Shown: positions 52,559-59,764, counted from the first letter of the stretch. The stretch is DNA of 64,000 nt from Clostridiales bacterium UBA1234 (GCA_002308995.1 DBWQ01000005.1:34011-98010), one strand, 5' to 3'. Notes: a model not told the origin generated them from the letters alone. A program made the numbers and translations.

Positions 52559-52780
52559 TGATGTAGCAACATCACATAAGCAAGTTTTTATTACTCGCTT
52601 CTCCCTTTTCTTAGGAAGATACCCCTTTACATCACGTTAGCTAGGTATAAGTATCATTGTTTTCCCTGTGTGGTCATCGCCTATTGCTTTACCATCAGCA
52701 ATTTTCTACTATTTATATTCCTTTGTATGTGTCACTCATACGGAAGTTCTCTTGGCTTTCCTTTCCTCAAGGCACACAGG
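52559..52780 (-). ncRNA. Candidate structured RNA in the orf8-recombinase gap
   Basis: The 590-nt gap 52407-52997 has no open frame but shows pairing. CCTGTGTG at 52665-52672 pairs with CACACAGG at 52773-52780. A hairpin ATTGCT/AGCAAT lies at 52683-52702. A hairpin TGATGT/ACATCA lies at 52559-52574. A possible GATAC/GTATC pairing lies near 52618-52655. The motif AATAGTAGAAA occurs twice on the minus strand. Strand is uncertain; minus is favoured because all nearby genes run that way. I cannot match it to a named RNA family. Confidence 0.35.
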
Positions 52781-52902
52781 TAACGTACTTTAGTTTCTAC
52801 TATTCACTTTTCAACGTACAAGAAAGTTTTTGCTAAAATCATAAAGCTGTTTCAGAGGAAAGTATTTTAACCCTCCTAAGTAAATCACGATTCAAAACAT
52901 AT

Positions 52903-52963
52903 AAAAGTTGCCATTAAATTCGAAAATTTTCTAAATTTATTTTCGTCATTAATGGCAACTTTT
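52903..52963 (-). terminator. Terminator after the orf8-like gene
   Basis: Stem AAAAGTTGCCATTAA / TTAATG(A)-type GGCAACTTTTTT with an inner AAAATT-rich loop, 35 nt beyond the stop at 52998. Confidence 0.75.
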
Positions 52964-52997
52964 TTAGAAATCACGAAATACCAATACTTTGAAGCAT

Positions 52998-53216
52998 CTA
53001 TTTTTTGTCAACTTCTTCAAAATGAATTTCAAAATTTTTCCATAGCACTCCAAATAGTTCGTAAATAGAAAGAATCATATTGTGTTCCATATCTTTATCT
53101 CCATAACTTAATTCCTTAATTCGAGGAATATAATAACCAATTGCTTCCCATTTTGCTTTTTCGTCTCCTAAACAAGCTTTTTTAAAGAGTACATATAGTT
53201 TTTCATCAAATTCCAT
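52998..53216 (-). CDS. Tn916 Orf8-like helix-turn-helix protein
   Basis: 72 residues. LYVLFKKACLGDEKAKWEAIGYYIPRIKELSYG (here cut) matches the pattern 'A..GD..A...I...Y.P.I..LS' of the HTH_16/YvrI-like family, as in Tn916 ORF8, encoded beside the sigma-like ORF7. It begins 6 nt after the stop of the sigma-like gene, as in Tn916. It probably helps control transcription of the element's recombination or transfer genes. Confidence 0.6.
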   Translation of the reverse strand: MEFDEKLYVLFKKACLGDEKAKWEAIGYYIPRIKELSYGDKDMEHNMILSIYELFGVLWKNFEIHFEEVDKK

Positions 53217-53222
53217 AGATTC

Positions 53223-53654
53223 CTATTCCCCTTTCATCCTAGTATTTTCGTTTTTTAGTTTTTCTATCGCTGTATTAAAAATTCTCGTAGCAGTCTGCTT
53301 TCTTTTAGTATTTAGTTTCTCATTGATTTTTTTCATCGGTACTTGATACCTTAAACGCAAAGAAACTACTTTCTGTTCTTTTTCAGAAAGTAGTTTCCTA
53401 AAATGTCTGACAATTTGTTCATCAGCAATATTTTCAATAAGGGGCAAAAAGGGCTCAATGTTGATGTCAATCTCTCCAACAAGGAGATCAACCACACTCT
53501 CATCAGAGTCTTCCTCTGCCATTTTATCTAGTGTACAGAGGCTTTTCCACTTACTATTAATGTAATTATCCCTTTTCCTCGTTCTGTACAACTCCTTATT
53601 AATTTCAGAATCGACATACTCAAAAAATAGTTTTTTATACTCTTCATTAAGCAT
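53223..53654 (-). CDS. Tn916 Orf7-like sigma-70 family protein
   Basis: 143 residues from the ATG at 53654 (AGAGGTG at 7 nt; the frame opens 6 codons earlier). The C-terminal half is a sigma region-4-like helix-turn-helix: LLSEKEQKVVSLRLRYQVPMKKINEKLNTKRKQTATRIFNTAIEKL (cut), compare ORF7 of Tn916. The N-terminal half carries RKRDNYINSKWKSLCTLDKMAEED. With the Orf8-like protein it forms the typical regulatory pair of Tn916-type elements. A leader of about 180 nt upstream contains a possible 7-codon peptide. Confidence 0.7.
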   Translation of the reverse strand: MLNEEYKKLFFEYVDSEINKELYRTRKRDNYINSKWKSLCTLDKMAEEDSDESVVDLLVGEIDINIEPFLPLIENIADEQIVRHFRKLLSEKEQKVVSLRLRYQVPMKKINEKLNTKRKQTATRIFNTAIEKLKNENTRMKGE

Positions 53655-53880
53655 AAAATACACCTCTTTCAATCTAAATTAGATTGATAAGATAGCTCTC
53701 AATTAGAGATGTACTAGTATTCTCTTAACCTCCTCTCACACAAAAATGGTCAGCAAACACACTATACGTATAAGAATTATCATTTGTATTTCACAAACTT
53801 CATTCGTAATACACCTCTAGTTGATTGCTAACCATCAACCTTGAGGCGATATTATAATAAACAAATTCTGCTTGTATGAA
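53655..53880 (-). promoter_or_regulatory. Leader and promoter region of the orf7-orf8 unit
   Basis: Minus strand -10 TATAAT (53851-53856) with a poor -35. The leader contains a hairpin (GTTGA / TCAAC), then GAGGTG followed by a potential 7-codon open frame MKFVKYK, and further down an unused AGGAGG. The layout resembles attenuation leaders of mobile-element genes; the interpretation is tentative. Confidence 0.35.
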
Positions 53881-53901
53881 AATTCCCACAAATGCCCAAA
53901 A

Positions 53902-54045
53902 GTTCCCAAATGAGTACCCATATCAATACCCATTTAAGTTTCCAAATTTATACCCATATGAGTTCCCATTTCAGTTCCCAGATTTATACCCATATGAATT
54001 CCCATTTCAGTTACCAAATTTATACCCATATGAATTCCCACTTTG
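53902..54045. repeat. Phased array of twelve 12-bp repeats
   Basis: Twelve consecutive 12-bp units of the form T(T/A)CCCANNTNNN run without a break, for example TACCCATATGAG, TTCCCATTTCAG, TTCCCAGATTTA. From 53950 on they form a higher-order 36-bp period (three units) repeated about 2.7 times. Irregular half-units precede from 53882. The array keeps a short + strand frame open (repeating YTHMNSHF) but has no ribosome site. It is likely a protein-binding array (iteron or operator) between the two divergent regulators. Confidence 0.75.
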
Positions 54046-54060
54046 ATTCATTATTCTACT

Positions 54061-54080
54061 TTGTCGAAAAATGTCGATAA
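54061..54080 (+). promoter_or_regulatory. Tandem Spo0A-box-like sites
   Basis: TTGTCGAAAA followed directly by ATGTCGATAA: one exact 0A-box core (TGTCGAA) and one 6/7 match spaced 10 bp apart, the spacing used by Spo0A dimers. They lie about 165 nt upstream of the -10 of the Spo0A-C-like gene. Confidence 0.5.
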
Positions 54081-54286
54081 ATAATAGATTAATCCCTCAT
54101 TTTTACTAGACAATTCAGCAAAATCCTGATATAATTTCAACTATCATTTTTAATTAAATCTTATTAAATCTCATTTTGATAAGAATTCTTAAAAATAATG
54201 CATAAAAAGTGCATTTTTTTGTCCCTTTTTTTGCATTTCAGCAGTTATAATTATATCGAGGGTTATTGTTATGAGGTGTGATGAGT

Positions 54287-54748
54287 ATGGACTTAGGCGA
54301 TTCTGCTTTCGTATTCGAGCAGATGACACTACTCACAGACGAAAACTGTCCCAATGTACAAGGAAGTTTAATGTACAAAGGATCAGCAACACTTAACGAA
54401 TGTATAACCAAGAGAGATTACAGGCGACTGGTAAGGTTTGTTGCTAGAAAATTAGAATTCAATATGCACCTAAAAGGCACTGATTACTTCATTGAATCGC
54501 TTCTCTTCTTATTTGAAAACGGATTATCTGCTAAACAATGTGACTTAGCCTTTGAGATAATCGCTACCAAAGAAAATATAACTACAAAACAAGTGAGAAA
54601 GAGAATCACAAACTCGCTAAATGCTATGGATAACTCAGTAAGAAAGGAAGTATTTCGATTTTACTTTCCTGAATACGATGGAAGGCATCCATCATTAATG
54701 TATTCATTAACATTGGCTTTACAAAGATTAGAAGATGTATTCAAATAA
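54287..54748 (+). CDS. Stand-alone Spo0A C-terminal-domain-like regulator
   Basis: About 153 residues. The start is ambiguous among GTG 54278, ATG 54281 and ATG 54287; the last has GAGGTG at 8 nt. Residues about 45-120 follow the layout of the Spo0A DNA-binding domain: LEFNMHLKGTDYFIESLLFLFEN aligns with the Spo0A pattern hIKGYxYLREAIxMVY. FEIIATKENITTKQVRKRITNSLNAM aligns with the recognition-helix region (YpdIAKKFnTTaSRVERAIRHAIEVA). There is no receiver domain. The promoter has TATAAT at 54246-54251 but no -35, which suits an activated promoter. It is carried by the sigK element, divergent from the orf7-like gene. The homology is a pattern match and needs a profile search. Confidence 0.55.
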   Translation: MDLGDSAFVFEQMTLLTDENCPNVQGSLMYKGSATLNECITKRDYRRLVRFVARKLEFNMHLKGTDYFIESLLFLFENGLSAKQCDLAFEIIATKENITTKQVRKRITNSLNAMDNSVRKEVFRFYFPEYDGRHPSLMYSLTLALQRLEDVFK

Positions 54749-54879
54749 GCCTTATAGATTTTTTTCATCAATATAAAAATCAAGGGGTATTTTGCCCTCT
54801 TTTTCCGGAAAATAAAAATGTGTTGGAATCGCTTATGGCGATTATTTTTTTTTCCAAAAAATCTCTCTCAAAAACAAAA

Positions 54880-54900
54880 AACACCCTATATTGGGTGTTG
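54880..54900 (-). terminator. Hairpin AACACCC/GGGTGTT
   Basis: Stem AACACCC / GGGTGTT followed by TTTTTTG on the minus strand. No gene ends beside it in this direction, so it may be the leftover terminator of a lost cassette. Between 54749 and 55070 there is otherwise only this and the next terminator. Confidence 0.6.
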
Positions 54901-54960
54901 GCTACTCTGATAAAAATGCTTTAAAAACAATTCTCGTCTGTTATTTTTGGACAAAGCAAA

Positions 54961-54996
54961 AAGAGTGCCTTGCCATATAAGCAAAGCACTCTTTTT
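54961..54996 (-). terminator. Terminator of cassette A
   Basis: Stem AAGAGTGCTTTGC / GCAAGGCACTCTT, nearly identical to those after cassettes C and D. It lies about 75 nt beyond the stop at 55071. Confidence 0.8.
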
Positions 54997-55070
54997 TCGC
55001 TTGATATTTTAGAATACTCGTAACGAATGATGAAATCCCTATTGGCACAAACTGTGATTATTCTATGTTC

Positions 55071-55472
55071 TTAATCCACCTCAAGCGATTTGGGGATGAT
55101 ATTAAAGTCTTCGAAGCCTTTCAGTGTGAACTGATCATTGACATCAAGCCAAAGAGTTTCGTGCTTTTTACCGATGGCTATCAATTCCCCATTTTCGCCG
55201 ATAATGACAGGCACTCTTTCTCCTTCTCTAATGCCCATCTTGTCTACGATTTTCTTTTTCAGCTCATCACAGAAGGCTTTGCTCTCTTCAAAAGTGTTCT
55301 CGCTTCCCCCCACTTTGATGAGCTGACTACGTTCAAAGCATGATGCGTAGGGGTTGGAACTCCGTGTAAAATAGAATTCCCACAGCCACACACATTGAGG
55401 CTCAAGATACGTAGGGTCTTTGGTAAGACCATTGATCTTAGCCGACGCGATGGTTAGATGCTGAAATGTCAT
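55071..55472 (-). CDS. Cassette A gene, unknown protein
   Basis: 133 residues, not recognised. Mixed alpha/beta; the first 55 residues hold several aromatic residues (QCVWLWEFYFTRSSN) and two cysteines. A lysine/glutamate helix (SKAFCDELKKKIVDKMGIREGE) follows, then a beta hairpin VPVIIGENGELIAIG. No membrane segment. The coding DNA is richer in G+C than host genes and contains CGG in frame (T-R-S near residue 36). It has its own promoter and leader (55498-55602) and terminator; the TTTGGAGG ribosome site precedes the ATG. Confidence 0.6.
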   Translation of the reverse strand: MTFQHLTIASAKINGLTKDPTYLEPQCVWLWEFYFTRSSNPYASCFERSQLIKVGGSENTFEESKAFCDELKKKIVDKMGIREGERVPVIIGENGELIAIGKKHETLWLDVNDQFTLKGFEDFNIIPKSLEVD

Positions 55473-55497
55473 AAAAGTACCTCCAAAATTTGAGTTA

Positions 55498-55602
55498 ATC
55501 CTTATGAGATAGGGTGGTTTCCGATAAGCTAAAAAATATCCTCGCTTTCTTAAAAAGATATGATTTTACGTGGATTTTATCATGATTTTCAAATTATGTC
55601 AA
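55498..55602 (-). promoter_or_regulatory. Cassette A promoter and conserved leader
   Basis: TTGACA (55597-55602), 17-nt spacer, TAAAAT with TGA extended -10 (55574-55579). The leader shared with cassettes C-E follows: GAAAGCGAGGATA, then TTAGCTTATCGGAAAC, then a CCCTAT/ATAAGG hairpin. Confidence 0.8.
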
Positions 55603-55613
55603 TCGAAAAGAGA

Positions 55614-55641
55614 ACTTTGCAAGTTGCAAAGTTCTCTTTCT
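55614..55641. terminator. Terminator just upstream of the cassette A promoter
   Basis: Palindrome AAGAGAACTTTGCAA / TTGCAAAGTTCTCTT, 12 nt from the TTGACA of cassette A. It closes the remnant at 55653-55763. Confidence 0.75.
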
Positions 55642-55652
55642 TTAGGTTGTTT

Positions 55653-55763
55653 CTAGTTTAGCGAAAAATCATGTGCTATGGTACCTTCTGGTACATAAAA
55701 CACAAAATTATCTATCGAAGCACCTATCCCAAAAGACCAGAATAGACTTGAGGACGTCCTATT
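55653..55763 (-). pseudogene. Remnant of a lost cassette gene
   Basis: About 36 codons (SLFWSFGIGASIDNFVFYV and the ending PEGTIAHDFSLN, then a stop) read like the C-terminus of a real protein. They sit between two terminators (55614-55641 and 55785-55820) with no promoter or start codon. I take this as the 3' end of a deleted cassette. Confidence 0.4.
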
Positions 55764-55784
55764 TTAGTCTAAGTTATTTCAAAA

Positions 55785-55820
55785 AAACCGAGAACCTAGT
55801 ATAATACTATGTTCTCGGTA
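55785..55820 (-). terminator. Terminator of cassette B
   Basis: Long palindrome CCGAGAACATAGTAT / ATACTAGGTTCTCGG followed by TTTTTTTG on the minus strand. Confidence 0.85.
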
Positions 55821-55851
55821 AGTGTTAGACAAAAAATGTACCTAAATTTAC

Positions 55852-56496
55852 TTATTTTTTTAAATAGTATTCGCAGTATGACTTCATTTCTTCCTCATCA
55901 AGCTCTTTTAAACATACGTTACTGATAACAGCATCCTTATCCGTGGCTTTGTAATAATACGCAGGCACATTTGCTGGTCCAAGTAAATGCCTAAAACAAA
56001 ACTTGAACATCAGTTTATGAGATTCATCTGAACAGAATACGAAACGTTCATCCTCTCCGTCCCCTGTTAAATTAAACTCTTCAGACCAATGCATTAGTAC
56101 CTCATCAGTAACAGATGATTCTTTACGCACCACATATTCTGTCCAATCACGACGCTTTGTATTGATGTGGAAATCATTTTTCCAAATTCCTCCGCCATGA
56201 ATGATAGTTAGTTCATTCACATAGTTTGCATCATGTGCATTTCCACTCGATACACGATACAACCCATCAATCTGATATTGATAAGAAAGAAAAGAAAGAA
56301 AAGCGTACAGATAATACTTTTTGTCGATTGTGTCATAAAGCACCATCTCATGTGGATGTACATTTTTAGCCATTCTCACATGATCACTTAGGCCTAATAA
56401 TTGATAAGCCCTACTGGTTGCTTTTATCGTATAAACGTTTTCCCCTTGGGAAATCCAGAACTCTTTCAAGAGTTCATCGCTAGTCTTCTTGTTCAT
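55852..56496 (-). CDS. Cassette B gene, unknown protein
   Basis: 214 residues, not recognised. Alpha/beta with many aromatic residues (KKYYLYAFLSFLSYQYQIDGLY near residues 60-80), cysteine-poor, with a central histidine-glycine-glycine turn ELTIIHGGGIWKNDFHINTKRR (cut) near residue 95. The C-terminus is acidic (LKELDEEEMKSYCEYYLKK). No signal peptide. Its leader is the short version: the GTGAGGATA of the shared leader is itself the ribosome site here. No in-frame CGG. Own promoter and terminator. Confidence 0.6.
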   Translation of the reverse strand: MNKKTSDELLKEFWISQGENVYTIKATSRAYQLLGLSDHVRMAKNVHPHEMVLYDTIDKKYYLYAFLSFLSYQYQIDGLYRVSSGNAHDANYVNELTIIHGGGIWKNDFHINTKRRDWTEYVVRKESSVTDEVLMHWSEEFNLTGDGEDERFVFCSDESHKLMFKFCFRHLLGPANVPAYYYKATDKDAVISNVCLKELDEEEMKSYCEYYLKK

Positions 56497-56541
56497 GAGA
56501 AAATATCCTCACTTTCTTTTAAAATATTGGTTTATGAGGGG

Positions 56542-56570
56542 ATTATATCACAGTTTTTGAGTTATGTCAA
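56542..56570 (-). promoter_or_regulatory. Cassette B promoter
   Basis: TTGACA, 17-nt spacer, TATAAT with TGA extended -10. The leader keeps only AAAGAAAGTGAGGATATTTT before the ATG, lacking the CCCTAT hairpin of the others. Confidence 0.85.
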
Positions 56571-56575
56571 CAAAG

Positions 56576-56607
56576 AGAGTGCCTTGCTATATAAGCAAAG
56601 CACTCTT
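56576..56607 (-). terminator. Terminator of cassette C
   Basis: Stem AGAGTGCTTTGCT / AGCAAGGCACTCT; 33 nt beyond the stop at 56640 and only 5 nt from the -35 of cassette B. Confidence 0.8.
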
Positions 56608-56639
56608 TCTTAAGCCAAGACATTCTACTATTAATTATC

Positions 56640-57389
56640 TTAAATGGTATCTAGCTCAAGAGGATACTTCTGACCGAAACCACCAATAGGCTTTATATGG
56701 AAATTTTTCATGATGTATCCTTGACCAAATAATGTGTAATGTTCATCTTCTAGTAAGATATAGCTCCCATCTTCAATTCCGTATATGGTTCTGCTAAACG
56801 AATTCGCTAAGTCGATTTCTCTTCGAGCTTTTGCTTCTGAATCCATTTTTGAAGAATCTTTTTGAAAATGAGCCCTGATGTTGATGTCTACTAAACCCAG
56901 TCCTTCATAATGAAGTGGTTCTGCATAGTATTCAAATTTTTCTGGAGAATTAAATACATCCTTTGCCAAATTAATGGCTCCAGCACTTACTCCAATGACA
57001 ACACCAGCATACTTCCCGAGGACTTCTTTTAACTGAATTTTATCAAAGAACTGCATTCCTTCGTAGGTATGTCCTCCAGCAAGATAGACTAAATCCGATT
57101 GATTGATTAAAGTAGAAGTTTGCTCTTCATTTCTGGAATCGAGAAGAGCTACTTTTGCAAATTCCATTCCTGAAAGTTTGAGACTATCCACTAAAATTTG
57201 CAGTTTTTGATTATTCTTTTCACAATCATCTGGTTCGCAGGCTACAAACACAAGGTTTTGAAATCCAATGCATTTTCTTTTCAAATTCGTTATCAGATAA
57301 TTATTATCACTAATTTGACAAGGAATTTTCCTACCTTCATTATCCTTATGATAATTCTGCAAATGACTCACTAAAAAAATGGTTTTCAT
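56640..57389 (-). CDS. Cassette C gene, peptidase S51-like (dipeptidase E/cyanophycinase fold)
   Basis: 249 residues from the ATG at 57389 (GGGGAG at 8-9 nt). Class I glutamine-amidotransferase-like fold with the S51 nucleophile elbow VVIGVSAGAINLAKD (serine near residue 135), preceded by SDLVYLAGGHTYEGMQFF, and DINIRAHF with the histidine region. S51 enzymes cleave aspartyl dipeptides or cyanophycin-like substrates. This is the only cassette gene whose family I recognise. It has no signal peptide. Own promoter, conserved leader and terminator. No in-frame CGG. Confidence 0.75.
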   Translation of the reverse strand: MKTIFLVSHLQNYHKDNEGRKIPCQISDNNYLITNLKRKCIGFQNLVFVACEPDDCEKNNQKLQILVDSLKLSGMEFAKVALLDSRNEEQTSTLINQSDLVYLAGGHTYEGMQFFDKIQLKEVLGKYAGVVIGVSAGAINLAKDVFNSPEKFEYYAEPLHYEGLGLVDINIRAHFQKDSSKMDSEAKARREIDLANSFSRTIYGIEDGSYILLEDEHYTLFGQGYIMKNFHIKPIGGFGQKYPLELDTI

Positions 57390-57412
57390 TTTATTTCTCC
57401 CCAATATGAGTG

Positions 57413-57515
57413 AATCCCTATAAATAGGGTAGTTCCGATAAGCTAAAAAATATCCTCGCTTTCTTAAAAAGATATGATTTTACCGGATTTTATCACTTTT
57501 TTTTGGTTATGTCAA
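57413..57515 (-). promoter_or_regulatory. Cassette C promoter and conserved leader
   Basis: TTGACA (57510-57515), 17-nt spacer, TAAAAT (57487-57492). The leader is almost identical to that of cassette A, with hairpin CCCTAT/ATAGGG. Confidence 0.8.
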
Positions 57516-57520
57516 ACCAA

Positions 57521-57554
57521 AAGAGTGCCTTGCTAAATAAAGCAAAGCACTCTC
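57521..57554 (-). terminator. Terminator of cassette D
   Basis: Stem AGAGTGCTTTGCT / AGCAAGGCACTCT(T), directly beyond the stop at 57563 and 6 nt from the cassette C -35. Confidence 0.8.
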
Positions 57555-57562
57555 TGTTTTCT

Positions 57563-58606
57563 TTATAAAGAATTCCAAATCGATTTCCAGGTTTTCATGT
57601 TAATGTACTTCATTGCTTTCCGGTTAGGGAACTCAAACTCTATTGTCCATTCATCGGTATATCCATCATAGACATCTCTTGACCAATGTACAAACGTAGA
57701 ATAACCGCCAGTCACTTGATGGATAATATCCAGTGCATCACTAACAGCATTTCGGTGAACCCAACCAGCATAAGTACTCATCCTAAACTTGGGTTTATCA
57801 GTTTCAGTTTCAGTTGCATTTCGTTTATAATACCCAAGTGCATCATTGTAGTCTCTTAAAACCTCTTCGATCTGTTCTGCTTCAAATTCTCTTTCTTCTC
57901 TTAATCTTTTTTCTTTTTTCTTTTTGAAGCTTTCTTTCTTCTGATTCAGGTAGTTTTTCAGCAGGAAGAAGAATGTGTACAATTTGTAGTCGTCCCACAT
58001 TTCAAAAGTGAATCTTGAATGATTTTGCTCGTAGCTTCCATATTTTTTGCCTACGGGGAAGCATTCACAGTATATGGGATAAATGACATCTGTAGGATCC
58101 AAGAGACCCATGTAATCAAAATCCAACGGCTTTTCTGATTTGATGGAGACTTTCCAATCGTAGGTGTTGTTACGCAGGATAATCTCTATACCAGATTCTT
58201 TTAAGTCAATCTGATATACTGGAAACTTAATCGACTTAGAAACATACGTTGAAATTACCATAGGTTGAAGCCTGTTTACGCCTGCTGTCATCAGTTCATC
58301 TACATCAGCTGTTAGCAGTTCATTTTCTTTGATTTCTTTTTCTGGTGTCAGTAAATCACAAAGAACATCTCTCACGAAACATATCTGTCTTTCCAGGTAT
58401 TCTTTTTTCCAGCATTCATCAGGTTGATTGACCCGCATCCATGCCGTCACATCAACAGGCAAATACTTGTCGTAGTAGTTTCTCACAAATTCGATGACAG
58501 AGAGGTCAGTTTCACCTTCCCATTCAAAATCGAACTGAGAAATGTCGATTCCCAAAATATACTTTTGCATATCTTTAGCTAACGCACAATTAACTCTTGG
58601 TTTCAT
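57563..58606 (-). CDS. Cassette D gene, unknown protein
   Basis: 347 residues from the ATG at 58606 (AAGGGG at about 9 nt), not recognised. N-terminal alpha/beta region (QKYILGIDISQFDFEWEGE), a middle beta-rich part with several WD/YE pairs, and a strongly charged helix near residues 225-255 (KKKKEKRLREEREFEAEQI). The C-terminal domain holds WVHRNAVSDALDIIHQVTGG and WSRDVYDGYTDEWTIEFEF. No membrane segment. CGG is used in frame for arginine near the end (N-R-K-A-M). GC content is intermediate between host and high-GC cassettes. Confidence 0.6.
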   Translation of the reverse strand: MKPRVNCALAKDMQKYILGIDISQFDFEWEGETDLSVIEFVRNYYDKYLPVDVTAWMRVNQPDECWKKEYLERQICFVRDVLCDLLTPEKEIKENELLTADVDELMTAGVNRLQPMVISTYVSKSIKFPVYQIDLKESGIEIILRNNTYDWKVSIKSEKPLDFDYMGLLDPTDVIYPIYCECFPVGKKYGSYEQNHSRFTFEMWDDYKLYTFFFLLKNYLNQKKESFKKKKEKRLREEREFEAEQIEEVLRDYNDALGYYKRNATETETDKPKFRMSTYAGWVHRNAVSDALDIIHQVTGGYSTFVHWSRDVYDGYTDEWTIEFEFPNRKAMKYINMKTWKSIWNSL

Positions 58607-58633
58607 ACTCAAAACCCCTTTTTTACTTAAATC

Positions 58634-58735
58634 AATCCCTATGATATAGGGTAGTTTTGAAAAGCTTAAATTATCCTCGCTTTCTGTAAAGATTTGATTT
58701 GAGTGGATTTTATCACGGTTTGATTGTTATGTCAA
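58634..58735 (-). promoter_or_regulatory. Cassette D promoter and conserved leader
   Basis: TTGACA (58730-58735), 17-nt spacer, TAAAAT (58707-58712). Leader GAAAGCGAGGATAATTTAAGC, then a CCCTAT/ATAGGG hairpin. Confidence 0.8.
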
Positions 58736-58743
58736 GTAAAACG

Positions 58744-58768
58744 ACCTGCCACATTATATGTGACAGGT
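58744..58768 (-). terminator. Terminator of cassette E
   Basis: Stem ACCTG(T/C)CACA / TGTG(G)CAGGT, 55 nt beyond the stop at 58823; different in sequence from the A/C/D terminators. Confidence 0.7.
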
Positions 58769-58822
58769 TGTTTATAGTATCTTTCGTTTGCAAGAATTCG
58801 TGAGTATCACGTATATGTTATC

Positions 58823-59554
58823 TCACATGTGTGAAATCTTGTGGATAATCATATTTCGAGCCGTCATATCAAGTTTGAATTCCAGTTTAAATTTCTCGTC
58901 TTCCTGCAAGATTGCCTCTCGGTATTTATTGTGGACTTTTGCCACGCAGTACCCATTATGGACTTCGATGTCAACAATAGTGTTCTTTTTTGTATCCATT
59001 GTTTCATCATAAATCCAGCAATACTGCTGACAATCAACTGTTGCGAGAATCATCTTGTTAGTGTAAAAAATCAAAAGTCCTTCAGAAGACACAACCAATT
59101 TCGGTTTTTGAATCAAAAAATCAACAATATCCTTCTGAATAATAGAATGATAAACTCCAAGGTTATCTTCATAGTATACCACGTCGTCAATTCCTTTTTT
59201 TTCCTCTTTCACTTTTCCAGCAGATACAGAGAAACGCTTTCCATACATAGCTTTAGAGACCGAAATTGTCATCACAAACGAGTTTAGACTCCAGTCATCT
59301 AACATGCTTTTGTCAAAAAGCCACTCACTCTCGTAGCGAATGATAGGATTCTCGAGAGCATATTGTAAAATGCTCATTCCATCATCAATCGTTAATGCTT
59401 TATCTCCCGCTTTTTTCAGCATTTTGTCAGTTTCAGAAAAAATAGCAGGATCAATAACAGAAAGCTGAAAATCGCGAAGAGGACTTTCTGGTTGCTCGAC
59501 CATTCTTACTGGTCTGGGAGTAAAATTCTCCCGTTTAGATACTTCGTTTGCCAT
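58823..59554 (-). CDS. Cassette E gene, unknown protein
   Basis: 243 residues, not recognised. The first 25 residues are polar and proline-rich. A helical region (FSETDKMLKKAGDKALTIDDG) and a beta-rich half (KLVVSSEGLLIFYTNKMILATVDCQQYCWIYDE, cut) follow, ending in amphipathic strands. No signal peptide or membrane helix. Arginine 8 is encoded by CGG; if CGG caused a +1 shift here, translation would end within about ten codons, so this gene tests the recoding idea. AAGGAGG ribosome site. Confidence 0.6.
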   Translation of the reverse strand: MANEVSKRENFTPRPVRMVEQPESPLRDFQLSVIDPAIFSETDKMLKKAGDKALTIDDGMSILQYALENPIIRYESEWLFDKSMLDDWSLNSFVMTISVSKAMYGKRFSVSAGKVKEEKKGIDDVVYYEDNLGVYHSIIQKDIVDFLIQKPKLVVSSEGLLIFYTNKMILATVDCQQYCWIYDETMDTKKNTIVDIEVHNGYCVAKVHNKYREAILQEDEKFKLEFKLDMTARNMIIHKISHM

Positions 59555-59611
59555 ATAATTCCTCCTTAAATTTATCTACAAGCACTATGGCATAGAGCCT
59601 GCATTGGATTT

Positions 59612-59714
59612 ATTCCTTACATGTGTAGGGTGGTTTCGAAAAGCTTAAATTATCCTCGCTTTCTGTAAAAATTTGATTTGAAGGCATTTTATCATGTTTT
59701 TTGGGTTATGTCAA
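59612..59714 (-). promoter_or_regulatory. Cassette E promoter and conserved leader
   Basis: TTGACA (59709-59714), 17-nt spacer, TAAAAT (59686-59691). The leader hairpin is CCTAC/GTA-AGG, a compensatory change relative to CCTAT/ATA in C and D. An extra 55 nt separates the leader from the ATG. Confidence 0.8.
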
Positions 59715-59764
59715 ACAAATCATTCATAAAAATACATTATTTTCCATTTTTAAAGTAATTATCA

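Noticed and set aside
53892..54080. 62-aa open frame with repeating YTHMNSHF
   Set aside because: The frame is open only because the 12-bp DNA repeat is a multiple of three; there is no ribosome site or family match.
54961..59714. Integron gene cassettes
   Set aside because: There is no tyrosine integrase in view, and the palindromes between genes are ordinary terminators with U-runs, not attC sites; the units also carry their own promoters.
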